Made by a program: the position numbers and the translations under genes. DNA of 64,000 nucleotides from Theristus sp. LFF4_11 (lineage: Eukaryota; Nematoda; Chromadorea; Monhysterida; Xyalidae): positions 1 through 64,000 of the forward strand of contig JASANC010004932.1 in assembly GCA_030248135.1 (NCBI GenBank). The letters run 5' to 3'. The notes beneath the pieces are model-generated. The model did not search any database. It was given only the letters and a program-made list of their open reading frames with translations, and was not told the origin of the DNA. Below, piece by piece: positions 32,701-45,496 of this stretch. The first letter of the stretch is position 1. Each line of letters starts with the position of its first letter.

Positions 32701-35683
32701 AGGCGCCCCATGTAACTAAAAAATATTTTACTTTTGGTACCCAGATCGCGATTATGGTCAGCACGAAACCGACATGCCCCTGAACATGTACCTGCTGCTG
32801 TGACCAGGCGTACTGCCAGACAGAACAAACTAGTGCACCTAAAAGCTCACCGCACAAGCTTATTATGTTCTAGGAATTAGCTGATGAAACAATTATTCAG
32901 TGCCACAACAGCAAAGCAATTGTTGCTTTCGATGTGTCAATCTTTTTCTAAAAAACTGATAGTACTGCTAGTTTTCGGTTTTTTCAGTGACTCAGAATCG
33001 TTTTCGGGGCCTAGTATAGGGGTGCACTGAAAAGCATTCCGCAAGAGCTAGCTCAGTGTGAAATTTCATTTAAAAAAAGCGTCCCCCATGTAACTAAAAA
33101 GTATTTTACTGTTGGTACCCGGATCGCGATTATGGTCAGCACGAAACCGACATGCCCCTGAACATGTACCTGCTGCTGTGACCAGGCGCACTGCCAGACA
33201 GAACAAACTAGTGCACCTAAAAGCCCATGAGACCAGTTAATAATGTTCTAAGAATCGGCTGATTAAACAATTATTCAGTGCTACAACAGCAGAACAATTA
33301 TTGCCTTCGTATGTGAATCTTTCTGGAGTACTGATAGTACTGTTTTTTGGGTTTTTTAGTGATTCGGAAGCGCTTTTGGGGCATAGTATGAGTGTGCACT
33401 AAAAAAAATTCTGAAAAAGCTGGGTCTATGCAAAATTTCATTTTGAAAAAGCGTCCGCCATATGAATAAAAAGTTGTTGTACTGTCAGTACCCAGAGCGA
33501 TTACGATCAGCACGAGACTGATACACACCAAAACTTGTATCGTGCTGCCACCAGTGGTTCTGCCAGATAAACTAGTGTATCTAAAAGCCCACAAGACTAG
33601 TTCTAAGTTCTAATAATGTTCTAAGAATCAGGTGATGAAACAATGATTCAGTGCTACAACAGAGCAATGTTTGCTTTCGAATGTAAATGTTCCCAGAAAA
33701 CGAATAATACTGAATTTTTGAATAAAAATTGCATCACACACGACGGTTTCGGTCCTGCACAGCTTCCAAAGAATACCAATCTGCATACACGCTGCGTAAT
33801 GTGCGTGAACGAATGACTGAACTTGTTTCGACTTCTGTGGAAATTTGCTCTTGTTCGGCCACCCAGGACTCAGCAAGTTCATCGTACGCTGGTTCTAAAG
33901 ACAGCATCACACTGAACTCAAAGCAACACAGACCTATACCATACCTTTGGTGCACCCCTATACCATGCCCCGAAAACGGTTCTAAAGGACCAAAAAACGT
34001 GAAATACTGGGACCAAAACCAGTTTTTTTAAAAAATAGCCCTTTAGACCGCATTTTTAAGGCATAGTATATTGGTAGAAAATGTTCAGCAGATCAAGACG
34101 AATCGAATGGTTTTTTTATTTTTGTCGTAGCTTCATTAAAAAGCTAAAAAACACTATTTTTTGAAAGGTTGAAAAGATTGACACATCGAAAGCAACAGTT
34201 GCTTTGCTGTTTTGGCACTGAATAATTGTTTCATCAGCTAATTCCTAGAACATAATAAGCTTGTGCGGTGAGCTTTTAGGTGCACTAGTTTGTTCTGTCT
34301 GGCAGTGCGCCTGGTCACAGCAGCAGGTACATGTTCAGGGGCATGTCGGTTTCGTGCTGACCATAATCGCGATCCGGGTACCAACAGTAAAATACTTTTT
34401 AGTTACATGGGGGACGCTTTTTTAAATGAAATTTCACACTGAGCTAGCTCTTGCGGAATGCTTTTCAGTGCACCCCTATACTAGGCCCCGAAAACGATTC
34501 TGAGTCACTGAAAAAAACCGAAAACTAGCAGTACTAATCAGTTTTTTAGAAAAAGATTGACACATCGAAAGCAACAATTGCTTTGCTGTTGTGGCACTGA
34601 ATAATTGTTTCATCAGCTAATTCCTAGAACATAATAAGCTTGTGCGGTGAGCTTTTAGGTGCACTAGTTTGTTCTGTCTGGCAGTACGCCTGGTCACAGC
34701 AGCAGGTACATGTTCAGGGGCATGTCGGTTTCGTGCTGACCATAATCGCGATCTGGGTACCAAAAGTAAAATATTTTTTAGTTACATGGGGCGCCTTTTT
34801 TTAAATGAAACTTTGCACAAAGCTAGCTCTTTCGGAAAGCTTTTTGGTGCACCCCTATACCATGCCCCGAAAACGGTTCTAAAGGACCAAAAAACGTGAA
34901 ATACTGGGACCAAAACCAGTTTTTTTTTAAAAATAGCCCTTTAGACCGCATTTTTAGGGCATAGTATATTAATAGAAAATGTTCAGCAGATCAAGACGAA
35001 TCGAATGGTTTTTTTATTTTTGTCGTAGCTTCATTAAAAAGCTTAAAAAACACTATTTTTTGAAAGGGCCCCGAAAAAACGGTTTTTGGCTATTTTTGGG
35101 CCCTAAATAATCTCGAATCAAAAAACAAATGTGATTTTCGGAATCAGCGCGTCAAGGCGGTCAGAATGGTGTATGATTCATTTAAATTGGAAAAACTTTG
35201 CATTCTAGTGCCTAGAGGTGGGAGGGGTGGGACGGTATTCTCAAAAAGCGAGTCTTAAATTTCACCATTAAATGGGTAAAATCGTGCAAACACAACATTG
35301 AATTGACAAAATACTGATCAATTTCACGAACGACGCTGTCGCCTGCATAATGATGCCGCACATTGCACAAAAACAAACAAATACATTTTGAAAAAAATTG
35401 TATGATGCCACACGAATCCTTGTTCAGCTTTTGGTATTGAAACACTAACCGTTGCTTTCTTGTAAATTGTGAAGTTTTTTACAAACATTGTGTTGCCCAC
35501 CAAACATAAAAGACATTGGTGCCGGTTGTGTATTTCGTTGACAGTCGTGAGATTGATGAATCTGATCTTCGATTTTACGCTGTTTTTTTTCAAAAAAAAC
35601 TGCCTGAAATAGTCGGAAAAGTTTATCGACACATTGTTCAGGTCCAAGACTCTCAGCATATTTTGGCTTTTGCAACCTCCCAG
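29747..35683 (-). CDS. Ionotropic glutamate receptor-like protein with no pore loop
   Basis: Nine minus-strand exons join in phase to 489 residues: 35683-35450 (N-terminal, ends TIYKKAT), 32232-32106, 32007-31868, 31671-31612, 31401-31252, 31125-30960, 30860-30531, 30263-30157 and 29902-29747 (TAA). The signal-peptide exon upstream of 35,683 was not found. Ligand-binding lobe 1 is seen in KCPYPGFGAEIVDLLF and TRKRHFDFTNDFVLNAG, membrane helix M1 in YSLQSWLCIIVVVFM, M3 in NLAFTLLLFTGLY, and lobe 2 in TSDLLRAIEGRTVVVYMAAG and GCGILDLQGIVVPYFGAGG. Between M1 and M3 there are only about 37 mostly polar residues, with no hydrophobic pore helix, and the M3 gating motif SYTANLAAF is replaced by LYRAGLLAKL. 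Family knowledge places such proteins at the plasma membrane; whether this one conducts ions or only binds a ligand is unknown. Confidence 0.75.
29990..30040 (+). repeat. Single end of the TTCTGCGACT TIR element
   Basis: GGTTCTGCAAACTCGATGCG followed by TTCGCAGACGTGAAAAG matches the left end of the elements at 50,477 and 51,733. No partner end was found close by. It is inside the last intron of the receptor gene. Confidence 0.4.
31415..31600 (+). repeat. 9-bp minisatellite, ACATCCTGG/ACATCCTGC units
   Basis: About 20 units of a 9-mer consensus run through an intron of the receptor gene, between the exons ending at 31,612 and starting at 31,401. Because the period is a multiple of three, all frames stay open and give artefactual Leu-Asp-Ile or Arg-Met-Ser repeats on the two strands. 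Confidence 0.9.
32246..35264. mobile_element. Foldback element, about 3 kb, arms of about 1 kb
   Basis: The left arm (about 32,246-33,260) and right arm (about 34,165-35,264) are inverse complements: TTTAAGACCCG and CTCTAGGCACTAGAATGCAA on the left return inverted on the right, including CTGATTCCGAAAATCACATT next to the tips. Each arm contains tandem subunits of about 365 bp marked by GTATAGGGGTGCAC and ATGCCCCTGAACATGTACCTG; a decayed third subunit lies at about 33,360-33,600. No transposase was seen. It fills most of the first mapped intron of the receptor gene. Confidence 0.88.
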
Positions 35684-38600
35684 CTGCAACAACCTTGCAA
35701 GCAAAGAAACGGTGTGTGCTGTTGCACGAGCACATGATAATATTGTTTCAAATAAACTTTAGTCAAGGGGTGTGTGAATACAAAGTACCTGCATTATGAT
35801 AGCGTGAGAAACAGTAATTTTTTGCTACACCCGCGACAACCACCACCACAACAACAACAACGCGCCGCCCATAACAACAACAACATCCACCACGACAACA
35901 GCTCAATAGTCATATTGAAAAGCAGAAACCGAGCAGACATCCACAAAATTGCATTTTCTTTTCGCAGTTTTTTGTACCGCTAAAAGTTTCTGACTGTCCA
36001 CATGTCCCTTGTCCGATTACATGCCCAAGTGTGTGACCAAATTCTCGCGCGTTATACTGCGTTATGTGAAGTTGTCGCAATAATGTTCGCAACTTTTTTT
36101 TTCTGCTCAGCGGTCACTGTGTTCGGTGCCGCGTCACACGCCCTGGCACATATGTGCATTTTAATCCGGTTTGCCTATTGTGTCCGTATAACTGCATACT
36201 TTTTTATTTTGTGACCCAAAAGCGTTCATGCCACCGAACAACACACTCACTCAGTCCGGCTTTTGAACGTGCTGCCAGTAGCCGCTCGGTAGTCGACGGG
36301 CGCCGCTTTTCTGCCTCTTTTGGCTTTCGCTTCTAGTCTTTGCCTCGCTGCGTATTGTCATGTCAGTTTTGAGCACGTCTGCCAGCTCATCGCCGGCCGC
36401 ATTATACGCCGCCTCATACGGTCATTGAAATCAAATTTGCGTGTGCGCGCGCCGCTTGTTGTGCATGAATTGCATATCAGTATACTTTTTTATATGTGCT
36501 CATCTCTCTGTCTCCATCTCTCTCATTTCTCTCTTCTTCTCTGGTCTTGTTCTTTCGAGTTCCATGTCTTTTTCTTCTGCTCGTGGTGCTCTGCCTTCGT
36601 GTGTCCGGAGAGTGCTGCGTACACTCACTTACATATTGTGTTGTGTATAGTTACAATATTATTTCTGTTGTCCGCCCGCACACATTTCATGAGCCGTTAC
36701 ACAAAAACGCAACACACTTTTTTGCGCCGCGCTTTGCCGCTCCCATATCGCGATGGCTCGCTTTCACAGAGAGAGAGTGTGTGTGTCTCCTTTTTCTTGT
36801 TTAGCTCGTGTTTTTTTGCATCCATCAAAGCTGCATGCAGTGGCAATAACTTTCCTCCGGTACATTCACTGAGTGCATGAGGCTAGGAATTATGTACATA
36901 CATTTGCACACACAATACATGTACATTCGAGAGGCTCTTTGCTTCTTCAATGTAAATGTTCTTCTTGTCTGCTATGCCGCTTGAAGAAGTATATCGCACA
37001 AGCATAAGAACATGAAAAACACGTTTTTTCTTCTCTTGTTTGACGTTGACTGATATTGAGACTATAACTGTGTGAGTTCTCATTTTTGATCAGCGACAAA
37101 ACCTAAGTGCAATCATTTGTCTCCGCATTGCATGTTTGCGCCGTGCCGTGGCCATAGCAAAAATTGCCTTCCCGCGCAGTCACAAAAAAATACAAACGGC
37201 CGCCAATCAAACATCGCTGGTAATTTGTGTGGCGCTCCGAAAAGTCAACACACATCACTACAATATGTTTTCCGTTATGATTGCGCGTTATCTAACACAA
37301 CAACAGACACGTGTGTTCTGAGAAGCGGACGTCCGTCGACAACTGGCTGGCCGGCTTCACGCACTCATATTAACAAGCTCGTTACAGACACACCACGCCC
37401 CGCTCTGCCCCTCGCTGCGGAAAATTGCTCCAACCTTCTACACCAACCACCAAAATACAAACAAGCCCAGCTAGAGCGCACTACCCACACGGTGTGTGGT
37501 GAAAAGAAAGAGCAAGTGCTTCTGGAATTTTATGAATTGCACTTTCTGGCGTTATCGCAAATAATCTGGTTCCTTTCTGGTTACATGCCAGTATATGTAT
37601 GTAGCTGAACACAGGAGCACTCAACGTATATGCTCTGCATTGTGCCACACATGTCTGTTGAAAATTTTCATCTCACATCCGTGTGTCATTCAATATGCGG
37701 CCGGGCGACTGTGTCAACTTTATGATGATTGCGCTCCAGCGCCAGTCAAATTACATAAAGCTGTGTGCGTTTCGGAATTCATTATTATAAAAAATAGGAC
37801 ACCGTGTATTTTTCCAGTTCTTCGCTGAAGCGACGTGACACGTTCATTGGTTTTATTTGTGGCTTATAACTGTCTAATCCGACTTGGTCGGTCACCGATG
37901 ATCGGACATTTTTTCCAATTTCCTGTCGTCACTCATCTACATATTTTATCAACCTCATCGTCGTGTTTATTTATGTAGTACATGACATATAATATTGACA
38001 TAACGATAACCATGAAGTTTCGAGGCGCACCTACATGTATTTTTTCCGGTGGTTTCGTTTGCGTTTGATTTCCATCGAGAATAATATTGAAATCCAATTT
38101 TCTCGGAAAGCGTATCGTGTCGCGGACCAGTACGTGACATTCAGATTCAAAGCGGATATAATTTCCTCAAATCCGAGATACAGTTACATTAGTGCGTCAA
38201 GTTTAGAGACTTGCGCGTGCTGTTGTGCATACCAGTTCTCCCTGGCCCATACCAGATCCGTCGCCGGCTATAAATCTGACGCTGCTGCTGACCCCATGTG
38301 CGACTGCGGCCCAGCTTAATGGATCGTTTGCAACGCAAATCAAAATTTATAGCTGTTGGCAGCTGCATGCAGGCTGCCTTGCGCGGGCTGTTTCGGCCGT
38401 GATTTCGTTGGCATGAGCCATAAATTGCATCCGACCTCTGCAGCCGATTTCGTTACCGAAAGACCGATAATAAGCCTTCGAATAGCTGGCGTAAGTTCAA
38501 CTGCGGCTTTTGTGGACTGTGCGTGTCACCGTTGGTGAATGGCTTCCTCAAACGGTGCCCTGGTGTGCACCACACGCCAGAGTTTTGTGAAAAACTCCAA

Positions 38601-41600
38601 TGACGTACATTTCAAAAGCACCATTTCCACGTGGCGCTCCAGCGCAGTTGTACAGTATTCATCACCAAAGAGCACAGAATGCATGCGTGCCGTGCATAGT
38701 TTGGCACACATGTGCTTACGTACATATTCAAGTGTTGTATCCGTATCATTCAGCATCAACTCAAGTGCCGCAGTGTGCCCGGCGTGTGCGGCGTCGCTTG
38801 ATGCTAAAAGTTCATGCAAATCGAGGCGAAAAGACGCCGCGAATGCGCGAAAGACATCGCAAACAGTTTATTATGAGCGCAGTTTAGCTGAGACTGCATG
38901 GCACGCCTGTGGCGCTATCAGACCGCATTTGACGGATGGTTTGCTTTCGGTGTGTGCGCGTGCGTAATCGGGGCCAGTCATACATTTGCAATAAATCGAC
39001 GCGCCGAGTAAAACGGAAGAGGCCACAAATGGCTATTGGCTGTATCATTCGCTCAAAGTACATTTGGTACTATACGCTTTGATCTTCAACATTTGCATTC
39101 AGCCATCATCGGTCAGATTGTTTGAGGCCTGTTGACGAAAACGCACTTTTATTCTTGTCCTCTTATTGACAGCCGCAGGACTGCCATTAAAACGGCTGTC
39201 TGTAATAACGCACACAAATGCGTGACCGATAAATGCCATATGACGGTTTATTACTTTTCATGCGTCTCTGTGAAAAGTTTCCACGCCACATATCCAAGCA
39301 TGTGCCTGCGTTTTCAGGTTTTTAAAATCAAGTGCTGTCGCGGTTCCTGAACCTCCCGAAGTTCCTTTTCACCACTGAAACGAATCAATATCAAGTTCAA
39401 ACATGTTATCCACTGTCTGGCAGTACACACAATTGGTGTACATGTACGTTCATGGTTCCACTATGAAATCCGCCCCAATGTTACTACATTTCCGGTACGG
39501 CGCATTGCGTGCGCGGATCGCTTACACGCGACAGCGGCGTGGCGTGAATTATGGCACGCTGCATTGAATTTGCAATATACAACAGTTGCGAACGGAGTTG
39601 GCCGCATAATTGGGTGACACGGCGGGCGTGTGCACCTGCCAGCAACGGTGCAGCTTTCTTTGAATCCAAGCTACATTCGTTCAGTGAGTGTGTGTGAGAG
39701 AGTGGCGACGGTGTGCGGATGCCGCCGGAAACAAAGCCACTCGAAAACGGACACAATGCAGACGCCGCTTTCAAAAAATTGTGTCTGTGTTTTCCTATGG
39801 CCGTGTGCTTTCAGCCATCAATTTCTTCATATGCGGCGACAAAATATAGCCATCCATATGCATCCATGTTGACTGCTTTGTGGTTCTTGTGCGTCGTCGC
39901 GGTCTGTGTAGCTTTGATTCAAAGCAACAAACGCCGCCCACGGTGACCGTGTACATTCGATTCTTTTGGAAGAACCATTATTTATTTCACCGCCAAAAAC
40001 ACCGAATGGCCTGCACGTTTGACTGTAACCAGTGGCCGATAAAGAGAGAGCGAGGATACATGGTTGGCCTCACAGATTTTATTGGTCTCTTTTTATGACG
40101 GACGCTTTTTTGTCGTCCGTTGCACTGAGTATGACGTCTCTCTTTTTTGCCCTTGCTCTCGTATCGAGTCTCACGAGTCAAATTATGTTGCGTATCGTTG
40201 AAAGTTTGAAAAAAATGGACCGGATGGTGACGGCGCGGTGGTCTGATGGCCATCGGAGCATACGCATGAATGCAGCATAACAACAGACGAATTGGATGCC
40301 ATGCCACAGCGAAATGTTGCCACTTGACAAAAAAGTTATATGCAGCCATGGACATGTGTGCCGCCATGGTCGTGGGGAAATGTCGATTGTCCCAGAAAAT
40401 CAGAGGCACACAACCAGCCGGGAACATTGCGGACGCGCATAAAGTTGCATATTATTTCTGCATGCGCAAGTGGCGCGCGGCGGCACTAGAAATGAATGGT
40501 GCCTAATTCGACGGCACCACACCGCGTAACGCGCATTTTTGCTGCCCGCACACGGTTTCCCTCCGTGATTTTGATCGTTCTCTTGTGCACACACTTCTGC
40601 GCATTTCCCAGATGCCCATAATAGGGCAAGCACAAATGTGTCTGCAGTGCTTGGAGCGGCGCGCGTTTTTCGCCAACCGCCGTTATCTGCTCTGGACTCG
40701 CGATTCTGGTTTACAAGTTCGACTGTATGCTTATATTATTTTGACAAATATAGGCCCGCATAAGCAAACCAACAGTGTCCACGCATGATAATGTGTCGCA
40801 TAATTTGCACACGGTGTGCTTTGTGCGACGGTACACTTTGCGTGTGAATATAGACGTCCAGAATCAAAATCGTGCCGTGTACGTACGTGACAAGTTTGTT
40901 CACCACGCAGGACCACCTTGCTCGGTCTACTATACATACGCTGATCAAGCTTGTTCTCCTGCTACTAAGTGCCAGCAAGACACACGGTGTGTACACCAAA
41001 CCATATGTTCCATCGCCACATCGGCCACTGTCACTGCAAAGTACACGTGTATTTTTCGGGCCGCACACCCAATTGATGTCGCAGAGCAAGCGTTTGTAAG
41101 AGGAGGGGGTGTGTGCAAGCGCAAACGCGCAGGAGTTCTTTTTGGCGCCCAGTGCGTGTTACATGCGCGTGCTTTTTATATCGTACGCAGTTACATGTAT
41201 GTATATCCTGCATCCATTGTGTGCACATGGAGCCTGCTGGTCTCTCACCATCAAGCTCAGCAGCTGACGAACGCGCGTTTTGCGACACACGCACACGCAC
41301 ACAGAATTGTCGAGAGCAAGCGGCCAAACTCTCTCTGTTCTCACTGTTTGCGCTGGCTGGCGCGCAGAGCAAGCTGTGCAAACAGACACACGGTATATGC
41401 TCGCATGTACATGGCTTGCTGTCCGTTGTATATATACGATAACACTATCATTCTGAGATTCATACACGCGCACCACACTACAACAGATATATTCACTTTT
41501 ATACCCACACGCACACTCAAGTCGTCTGTAGCTTCATCGGCCACTCCATGCGGGTGGGACAGACACACGCACAACAGAGACAACTTTCTGTAAGAATACG

Positions 41601-41956
41601 CCGCTAATTCAGACCATATGATTCTGTATCAGTTGCAATTTTCGCAGCTGAAGTTTCAGTTTATACGCGCCATTCACACTTTCTCTCGGTTCAGTTTGCT
41701 GAAGTTTACTTTTATAATATTTCAGTTTCAGGCCAGCAAAATGCCATGAGCGCGAGCACAGCAAAGTGTGTTTTATTCGAGAAACCTGCAATGGTGTTTG
41801 AAGCTCCAAGGATTGCCATGCAAGCGAACGAATTGGCATGTCGAACTGTTGCACTGCGAGTGGCTTTACTTCACTTCTCGTTTGACTGACCGCACAGACT
41901 GAATGAGAAACTGCCAACGATCACCAATTCGCCAGTCATTGTTTGCCTCAATAAAA
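35684..41956. other. Six-kilobase stop-poor block without a recognisable gene
   Basis: Between the receptor gene and the ET-module gene, both strands have long overlapping open frames, the longest at 40775-41593 (+, 272 codons). None has a conserved motif, signal peptide or plausible splice structure. Openness in several frames at once points to base composition (CA/TG alternation, few TAA/TAG) more than to coding. A pyrimidine-rich CTCT tract lies at 36,500-36,560. ATAAA-containing words such as ACCGATAAA and CCATAAA recur, as in posterior Hox/Cdx binding sites. It may hold the missing 5' exon of the receptor gene, the promoters of both neighbours, or a non-coding RNA. Confidence 0.4.
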
Positions 41957-44900
41957 ATGCACCAAACATTCGTGGGCGTCAAACGCTTCCTGAGGTTGTG
42001 CGTCGTGCACTGCACTTGGTTGCACGTGCTTCTGCTGGTCATCGGGCAAATTGGTACGTTTAAAAGTAATTACTTGTTCGTTTGGCAACGTTTTGTTACA
42101 CTCCGACGAAAAAACTGGCCAAGATTTGACTTCGGTTTCAATTTGACAATCAGTTTGACTCTTTGTCAGATTATGGGTCAATTTTATTTTTTCATTAGCG
42201 CCTTGCGATTCTATAAGTTAAACATAAATGTGCGAAATTTGTGCATTGTATGTCTGGCTTTTGAATTGGGCACGCTGGTTGGCTGCATCGGCGTCTTGAG
42301 CCCATCAGTGAGCCTAATTCAAAAATAGCCAATCATCTAATTCCCCACGATACACAGTTCCATCGAACTCACACTGGATAATCTTGATCTGTAGTTATTC
42401 GAGATTGAAAACTTCCATTGACACGCACTGTCACAAAAATTTGGGCCTGATATTGTGTTGTTTGCTCTGCGTGATGGATGCGATTTCTAATTCTAGTGTT
42501 CCGTGAACATATTTAGCGCCTTGCATTCGTTGATGTGTCAGCTAGTCCAAACCAGTCGACACACGTAATGCATGACAGACATCCACATATACACACATGT
42601 ACATACGCATAATACGTTTCACACGCACATTTCCAGATTTCACACGCATATATTTCGTCATATTGTTACTTTATTTTGCGTTTGTTTGTGCCGGATGGAT
42701 GGGAGTTGGGGTGATAATTTGCTAATGAACAGCTAGCGGGACGCTCAGCTGCAGACAATAACAGTACTACTGGGCATGTGACACAGATGGTGTTGGTGAA
42801 TTGGTTGCTTGTATAAAACCAGGAAAATTCTATTAATGCTTTCATCGATGTCACGCCTCTGAGCGTTCACGGACTCCTTTTTAGCCCTTGCATAAGCCGT
42901 TTACTGCGTGCTTCGAATTGATTGATGAAAAAGTCGTTTGCGAATGGGAAGTAATGCAACTTCTGGTGCACAAAGTATTCGGCGATGCAATATTGTGTTC
43001 GAATAGTGAATACACTTGTCCATGCCAACTCTGATAAACCGGAGTGATGGGACTTTGATCACACGTTGCAAATAAAATCGGTTACTTTGAAACAAACAAC
43101 TTTCTTGTGTGAATTTGCTGCCATTCATGTGGTGCAAAGTTTAGACCGGTGGTTTTTCTTTCAAAAGCCATGGCTCTAATGCATGCATGGACATAAAAAG
43201 ACAGTTGAATTCACGGATGCAAATAAGCTTGGGTCATCTGGGCCCACTTTTGAAAAATTACATTTTTAGTTTTCATGTGAGTGGTGGTAATTCTTTTAAT
43301 GTGCCAGACTAAAGTATTGAGCTCAATTGCATGCATAATGTATGAAACAACTTTCGCAATTCCTTTGGGCGCACTTTGCAAAACGAGCATTTTCTGGTCG
43401 GAAACTGATAATTCAGCAGTGCCAACTACAGTAGTTGAGCTTGAAAACAGGCAAACGATCAAAAACGAGTGTTGTTTCCAATGACGCTGCAACGCCATAA
43501 AAAATCGCAGAAGCACACATGTGTGAGTGTAGTATCAGATACCACCATGTGTGTCATTTTTGTTGCAATCGTGGCAAGAAACATTTGATGGATGTGGTCG
43601 CACTTGTGGCTCGAGAAATTCATGCGTTTCAATTTTGGCGGCTTCTATTGCGTTTTTTTTTCATGCGCTTGTCTCGAAATCGACCGATAAAAGCTGACAC
43701 AAGTAGACAAATAGTCAGTCGTAGATTTCCGGCTGTCTCAAGTTATGATGTGTTCTGCGGACTGGGGGAAAATAAACCGTATGATGTGTTTTGAAACAAG
43801 TTTCACGGAATCTGATCTAATTTTTTGACAATAAATCGATTTGGGAACTGTGTAGCGCTATGTACCGTGGATTGGGAACCAATATTTTGCGTGCTTGAGA
43901 AGACAAAATGCGTCTTGAAATTTTTTGTAATTTCAATTTTGAGAAAAAAAACGTCAGTAAACGCTTGACAGATCAGAATCAAACAAGTGCTATTTGGACT
44001 GTACACAAAGCGTCGCACGTGGAAGCGATCTGCATAATAAATACGGTAACGTTTGCTGGAAAAGACAAATCTTGAAACAAGGCACCGTTCACGCAGTGAC
44101 AAAAAAGCGTCCTAAAAGATTATCTCGTATCAACCCCACTGAATCGAAGCAAACTAATGCCAAATCAACGAATTTGCCAAACCGACCAACCGTTTCGCCG
44201 CAGGTCTCGTGGGCGCGGTGAAGTGCTACTGCACCGAGAAGTCGTGCGAGCCGTACGGCTTCTGCGAGTCGCAGTGGTGCGTCGTCGGGATACGCAAGTC
44301 GACCGGCTCCGTGATCCGCAGCTGCGGCACCGACCAGGCGTATCTGCTGCGCATCTGCAGGCGCGAGCTGGGCGACTGGCAGGTGAGCGCGCCACTGGCT
44401 GTATCATCGAATTGGGCGAAAGAGAATGAAGAAGAAATTGGAAGAGAGGTGCTTTTTGATACCGTTAAAAATAGGCAGGGCGAAGTCCTTCAAAATACAA
44501 TGGAAAAACGGTTCTCGGTAGCTGAGCGGTCGATGGCACTGGTACGGTATGGCAGCTTTTTTTCGGGTGCAAGAAGCGTGCGAAATTTGAATAAGAAAAA
44601 AAACACTTTTAGTACCCTAAACCTGAATCAAAGTTCACTTGTTTGTTTTGAAATCAACTGTTTTTCCGCGCTGTTCTCAGTGTTCTGTTCATTCTTTGTC
44701 CCTTGCACACACGACTGAAAAAAATCCGGCATTCTTAAAAAAACACAACTCCTCGTCTGCAACTGGTTTCGCCTTGATTGAGAAGACAAAGAGTGCCTTA
44801 TGTGTTCGGCCATACTGTACGGTATCTTGATTGAAGTCGTTATTTTGCTTCATTTCAAAACAGAACACAAACCAATCGCGCACCAAAAGCGACCAGCAAA

Positions 44901-45496
44901 AAAAGATCGGGTGAATTCAGCTGTGAATTTGTAAAGTTCAGTGAAACCAAATGACGGCGCAACAACAATTTGCCTTTCGCCAGGACCTGTGCGCGTGCGG
45001 CGAGGAGCTCTGCAACTCGTACGCCTACCTGCGCCTGCAGATTCGCCACAACAAGTTCGTGCACGCGAACACGCAGCTCGAGGATGACGTGCCCGAGTAC
45101 GTGAAGGAGCAACGCCACCACGGCTACGCTGTCACGGTGCCCGAGCAGCCGCCGCCACCGGAGCGGCCACATTCGCCCGTTCTACCCGACCAAATTGAGC
45201 AGCACGGCGCTCCGCTGGATCTGGCCGGCGGCGCGGACTATCGAACACCGGAGCAACCGGCGAACATGCCGCTCGACAGGGACGGCGTCAGCTTTTCGCG
45301 TGTCGACCAACAGAAACCGTACCAGACGGGCACGCGACGCGACAGAGCCCGTGGCGACCGTCTCGCGCGCGACAAAGCGACCGATCTGTTCGAGCGCAAC
45401 TCGTTGCTCGTCATTCTGCTGGTGGTGGTGCCGCTGGCGATTGGCGGCGTCAGCGTCTTCATCGTGGCGTCCAACTACTACTGTCATCTGTGCTGA
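41957..45496 (+). CDS. Type I membrane protein with a Cys-rich ET-module-like ectodomain
   Basis: Three exons join in phase to 262 residues: 41957-42053 (signal peptide MHQTFVGVKRFLRL with the hydrophobic core WLHVLLLVIG), 44204-44382 and 44984-45496 (TGA). The ectodomain begins VKCYCTEKSCEPYGFC and ends DLCACGEELCNSY; the order CYC, C, C, C, C, C, CxC, CN fits the nematode ET module, with Ly6/three-finger ectodomains as the alternative. A polar, Pro-rich linker follows (EQPPPPERPHSP), then a transmembrane helix, SLLVILLVVVPLAIGGVSVF, and a very short tail ending in Cys. Such proteins are expected at the cell surface; partners are unknown. The two introns are 2.15 and 0.6 kb. The start is set by the signal peptide and by the phase-1 join ATT G|GT CTC. 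Confidence 0.75.

Noticed and set aside
38526..38819. Minus-strand 97-codon frame with helix-like composition
   Set aside because: No splice context, no homology cue, and overlapped by a longer plus-strand frame; support is too weak to list.
40775..41593. 272-codon open frame as a protein-coding gene
   Set aside because: The same bases are open in other frames on both strands, the translation has no motif or signal peptide, and its composition simply mirrors CA/TG-rich DNA. It is reported as part of an unexplained block instead.
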